NCBI GenBank assembly: GCA_041662605.1
Contig: JBAZSD010000038.1
Span: 1 to 26,981 of the forward strand
Direction of reading: 5' to 3'
Origin: Desulfomonilaceae bacterium
GTDB lineage: Bacteria > Desulfobacterota > Desulfomonilia > Desulfomonilales > Desulfomonilaceae
DNA length: 26,981 nt
Shown: positions 25,217 to 26,981 of the stretch, piece by piece
Position numbering within the stretch: the first letter of the stretch is position 1
Layout: the number at the start of each line of letters is the position of its first letter
Position numbers and translations under genes: made by a program
Notes under the pieces: model-generated
What the model was told of the DNA's origin: nothing
Databases searched by the model: none
The model's input: the letters and a program-made list of their open reading frames with translations, nothing else

Positions 25217-25666
25217 ATGAGCAAATACCCGCTGACCTTTAATGAGTTCAAGCAGGGACTGATCGACGGCAAGCTCCTTGGACTAACATGCCTTGATTGC
25301 GGTGAAAACATACTTCCGCCTGGAGTCGTTTGCCCAGGGTGCGGAAGTTCACGCCTAGATGTTGCGTCTTTTGAAAAAAAGGGCGTCATCAGGACGTTCA
25401 CAGTCATTAGAGTTGCCCCCACTGGTTACCGGGTTCCCTACGTGGTAGCCATGGTCGAACTTCAGGACGGACCATGGGTTATCGGCAATGTAAATTTGAT
25501 AGGAAAAGACGCTGAGAACGCGAGCATGGAACTCATTGGTAAAAAGGTTTCCATAGAATCGAAATTGGTCCCGTCCGACACGAGTGAAGGGGGTATTGAA
25601 GGTGTCGCTCTCGTTTTTGAGTTAATGGAGCCCCTAGCAAAAATAAGTTCGGCGACTTTTACGTAG
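25217..25666 (+). CDS. DUF35 (Zn-ribbon plus OB-fold) partner of the adjacent thiolase
   Basis: This 149-residue DUF35 protein has Zn-ribbon Cys25, Cys28, Cys39 and Cys42, followed by an OB-fold with IRTFTVIRVAPTGYRVPYVVAMVEL. It lacks the YNWSxG N-terminal motif of the other two DUF35 proteins in the window. It begins one base after the thiolase stop, so coupled translation and complex formation with that thiolase are likely. Confidence 0.9.
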   Translation: MSKYPLTFNEFKQGLIDGKLLGLTCLDCGENILPPGVVCPGCGSSRLDVASFEKKGVIRTFTVIRVAPTGYRVPYVVAMVELQDGPWVIGNVNLIGKDAENASMELIGKKVSIESKLVPSDTSEGGIEGVALVFELMEPLAKISSATFT

Positions 25667-25739
25667 GCAATTGCTGAGCTTCACGGGTATGCCCTATATG
25701 TGTTGTTTCTTGGTTCAAGGATAATTTTTTTTACTAGAG

Positions 25740-26183
25740 ATGCCAATAAAGCTCAGTAGAACAATGTCATGGTTGATTGGAACTCTGCAAGCAAGGGTGG
25801 TCCCTAACAGACGCAAAGAAAGAAAAGCAACGGATAGGTTTAATAGTTGGAATGGGAAACCGATTTTTTCTTTTCAGGCGGTTCAGTTCAAGCAGGCTGA
25901 TATGGCCGTGAATATTGAACTAGGCCGAAACCAATATCTAAAGGCGGCATGGCTAAAGGACCAGGGGCGGAACCACACCTTCGAGGCGGTCGCTGCAAAG
26001 CTTTTTGCCTCCGAAATGGCAGAAAAGGTGGCGAGTGACGCTTTCCAGATCCACGGCGGATATGGTTTCATGGATGAATATCCTGTGTCGCGTTACTACA
26101 AAAGCGCCATGATCCTTCAGATCGTGGAAGGAACATCCGAGGTCCAGAGAATGCTAGTTGGACGAATTCTGAAAGGTTCATAG
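25740..26183 (+). pseudogene. C-terminal remnant of an acyl-CoA dehydrogenase
   Basis: The last 110 or so codons match the C-terminal helical domain of acyl-CoA dehydrogenases: FSFQAVQFKQADMAV, FQIHGGYGFMDEYPVSRYYK and the closing ILQIVEGTSEVQRMLVGRIL. This copy has the MCAD-type catalytic Glu (VEGTSE), unlike the two intact dehydrogenases. The N-terminal and middle FAD/substrate domains (about 240 residues) are missing. The region before FSFQ (25740-25865) is scrambled, with ARVVPNRRKERKATDRFNSWNGKPI standing where one expects a continuous ERKQFGKPI. It is probably non-functional. Confidence 0.78.
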
Positions 26184-26515
26184 AGACAAGCTCAAGTCGC
26201 TGCGTAGGGATGGCTAGATTGAGCAATAGAATTGTTTTCACTTTTGTCGCTTTCCGAGTCGCTCGATTGGAAGAGCAAAGACACGAAACATTGTATTTCC
26301 GGTAAAGAAACACCAGAGAATCGAGAATCCATTTGGCAGCGACTAAGCCTAGAAACAGCAAATTACGTTTATAGAAATGTTTGGATTTCCGCATCAGGTG
26401 TTTTAAGCCTCAATATGTCTAATTAAATAAAAATGTACGCCAAAAAAGAATCCACCTCGTTCTTTTGGGTGAGAGAGCTGACAATTCGATTTTCTAGGTA
26501 CGAGAGGAGACTGTC
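26184..26515. other. 332-bp gap with no recognised gene
   Basis: I see no supported gene here. A weak inverted repeat, CCAAAAAAGAA facing TTCTTTTGG (26440-26468), ends 35 bp before the DUF169 ribosome-binding site and is AT-rich. A partial -24/-12-like match near 26334 lacks the TTGC core and is not called. Confidence 0.4.
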
Positions 26516-26981
26516 GTGAACGCTAGCCGAGACTGGGAGAAACCAATTCGCAGACTGGAGCTTTTGCTTAGGCTCAAGTCGTTTCCTGTAGCTTTTAAAC
26601 TCCTTGAAGACGAAACAGACATTGACAAAATTCCTTTTATTCGTCGAATGAGCCATAAATCTACATTGTGTCAACTCATTAATCTTGTACGGAATTTCGA
26701 CTGGACGGTGGGGGCGGATGTAGATGACTTTGTAAATGCTATGTGCCCTTCAATCATCGGATTAACAGACATTCCTGAATACATGAAAGACGGGACATTC
26801 AGAAGCATCGTTTGGACGAAAAGCCGGGCGGACGGGAAAAAGTATGAAAACAGTGTCCCCCGAATACCAACAGGCAAATACAAGGCCCTGGTGATGGCCC
26901 CTCTTGTATACAATCCATTTGATCCGGATATTGTCTTGATTTACGCCAATCCTGCACAGATGATAATTTTGATCAATTCGC
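26516..26981 (+). CDS. DUF169 family protein, 3' end outside the window
   Basis: The frame starts at GTG 26516, six bases after GAGGAG, and runs open to the window edge (155 codons). The protein reads LRLKSFPVAFKLLED near the start, CQLINLVRNFDW in the middle, then CPSIIGL and PLVYNPFDPDIVLIYANPAQ. These are the typical conserved blocks of DUF169 (COG2043), a family with conserved Cys residues and no firmly established function, common in anaerobes. It is separated from the cluster by a 332-bp gap and may be transcribed independently. Confidence 0.8.
   Translation, partial: MNASRDWEKPIRRLELLLRLKSFPVAFKLLEDETDIDKIPFIRRMSHKSTLCQLINLVRNFDWTVGADVDDFVNAMCPSIIGLTDIPEYMKDGTFRSIVWTKSRADGKKYENSVPRIPTGKYKALVMAPLVYNPFDPDIVLIYANPAQMIILINS

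Noticed and set aside
26330..26352. Possible -24/-12 promoter (TGGCAG with GC 10 bp later)
   Set aside because: The -12 part reads TAAGCC rather than TTGC, so the match is too weak to call.
26440..26468. AT-rich inverted repeat before the DUF169 gene
   Set aside because: The arms are A/T-rich and need bulged bases, and no T run follows, so it is not a convincing terminator.
1..26981. tRNA/rRNA genes, CRISPR arrays, insertion sequences, attachment sites
   Set aside because: I saw no direct-repeat arrays, transposase motifs, terminal inverted repeats or tRNA-like cloverleaf sequences on reading both strands; a dedicated search was not possible.

Overview
All supported genes in this window lie on the + strand, mostly with very short gaps or overlaps. 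The gene families point to a strictly or facultatively anaerobic bacterium that degrades organic acids through CoA thioesters. They include branched-chain-type ABC importers with an acyl-CoA ligase inserted between livG and livH, SCP2-type thiolase-like proteins paired with DUF35 proteins, a beta-keto acid cleavage enzyme, IVD-type acyl-CoA dehydrogenases and a DUF169 protein. This mixture is typical of Desulfobacterota (former Deltaproteobacteria), but that is an inference from gene content; no rRNA or other taxonomic marker is present.

Layout. (1) 146-1438: a sigma-54-dependent activator whose N-terminal PAS domain looks broken by frameshifts. (2) 1439-1891: a regulatory gap with a strong -24/-12 promoter (1810-1825) and, about 190 bp upstream of it, a near-perfect inverted repeat that could be an activator site. 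(3) 1892-8267: thiolase-like A, thiolase-like B, DUF35, MaoC hydratase, thiolase-like A', thiolase-like B', DUF35'. This is a duplicated three-gene module around a hydratase. (4) 8290-15125: livG, acyl-CoA ligase, livH, livM, periplasmic binding protein, livF. (5) 15249-18931: two tandem acyl-CoA dehydrogenases and a PaaK-like protein. (6) 19081-21821: BKACE (DUF849), an amidohydrolase-2 protein and an enoyl-CoA hydratase. (7) 22132-26183: a divergent AMP-forming ligase, an SDR remnant, a canonical SCP2-type thiolase with its DUF35 partner, and an acyl-CoA dehydrogenase remnant. (8) 26516 to the end: a DUF169 gene cut by the window edge.

Working model (inference). A carboxylic acid is captured by the periplasmic protein, imported by LivHMGF and activated by the embedded ligase. 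The acyl-CoA dehydrogenases, MaoC protein and crotonase would oxidise and hydrate it. The unusual thiolase-like/DUF35 complexes would then cleave a C-C bond. BKACE and the canonical thiolase would yield acetoacetate or acetyl-CoA units. The substrate cannot be read from the sequence.

The most unusual element is the duplicated module at 1892-8267. It encodes four thiolase-like proteins in two A/B pairs. Only one of the four keeps the thiolase nucleophile Cys, and all four carry Asn where thiolases have the catalytic His. Together with DUF35 and MaoC partners this resembles the heteromeric steroid side-chain aldolase/hydratase systems (Ltp2-ChsH2/ChsH1) or BbsAB-type thiolases, but the duplicated paired form is not one I can assign to a known pathway.
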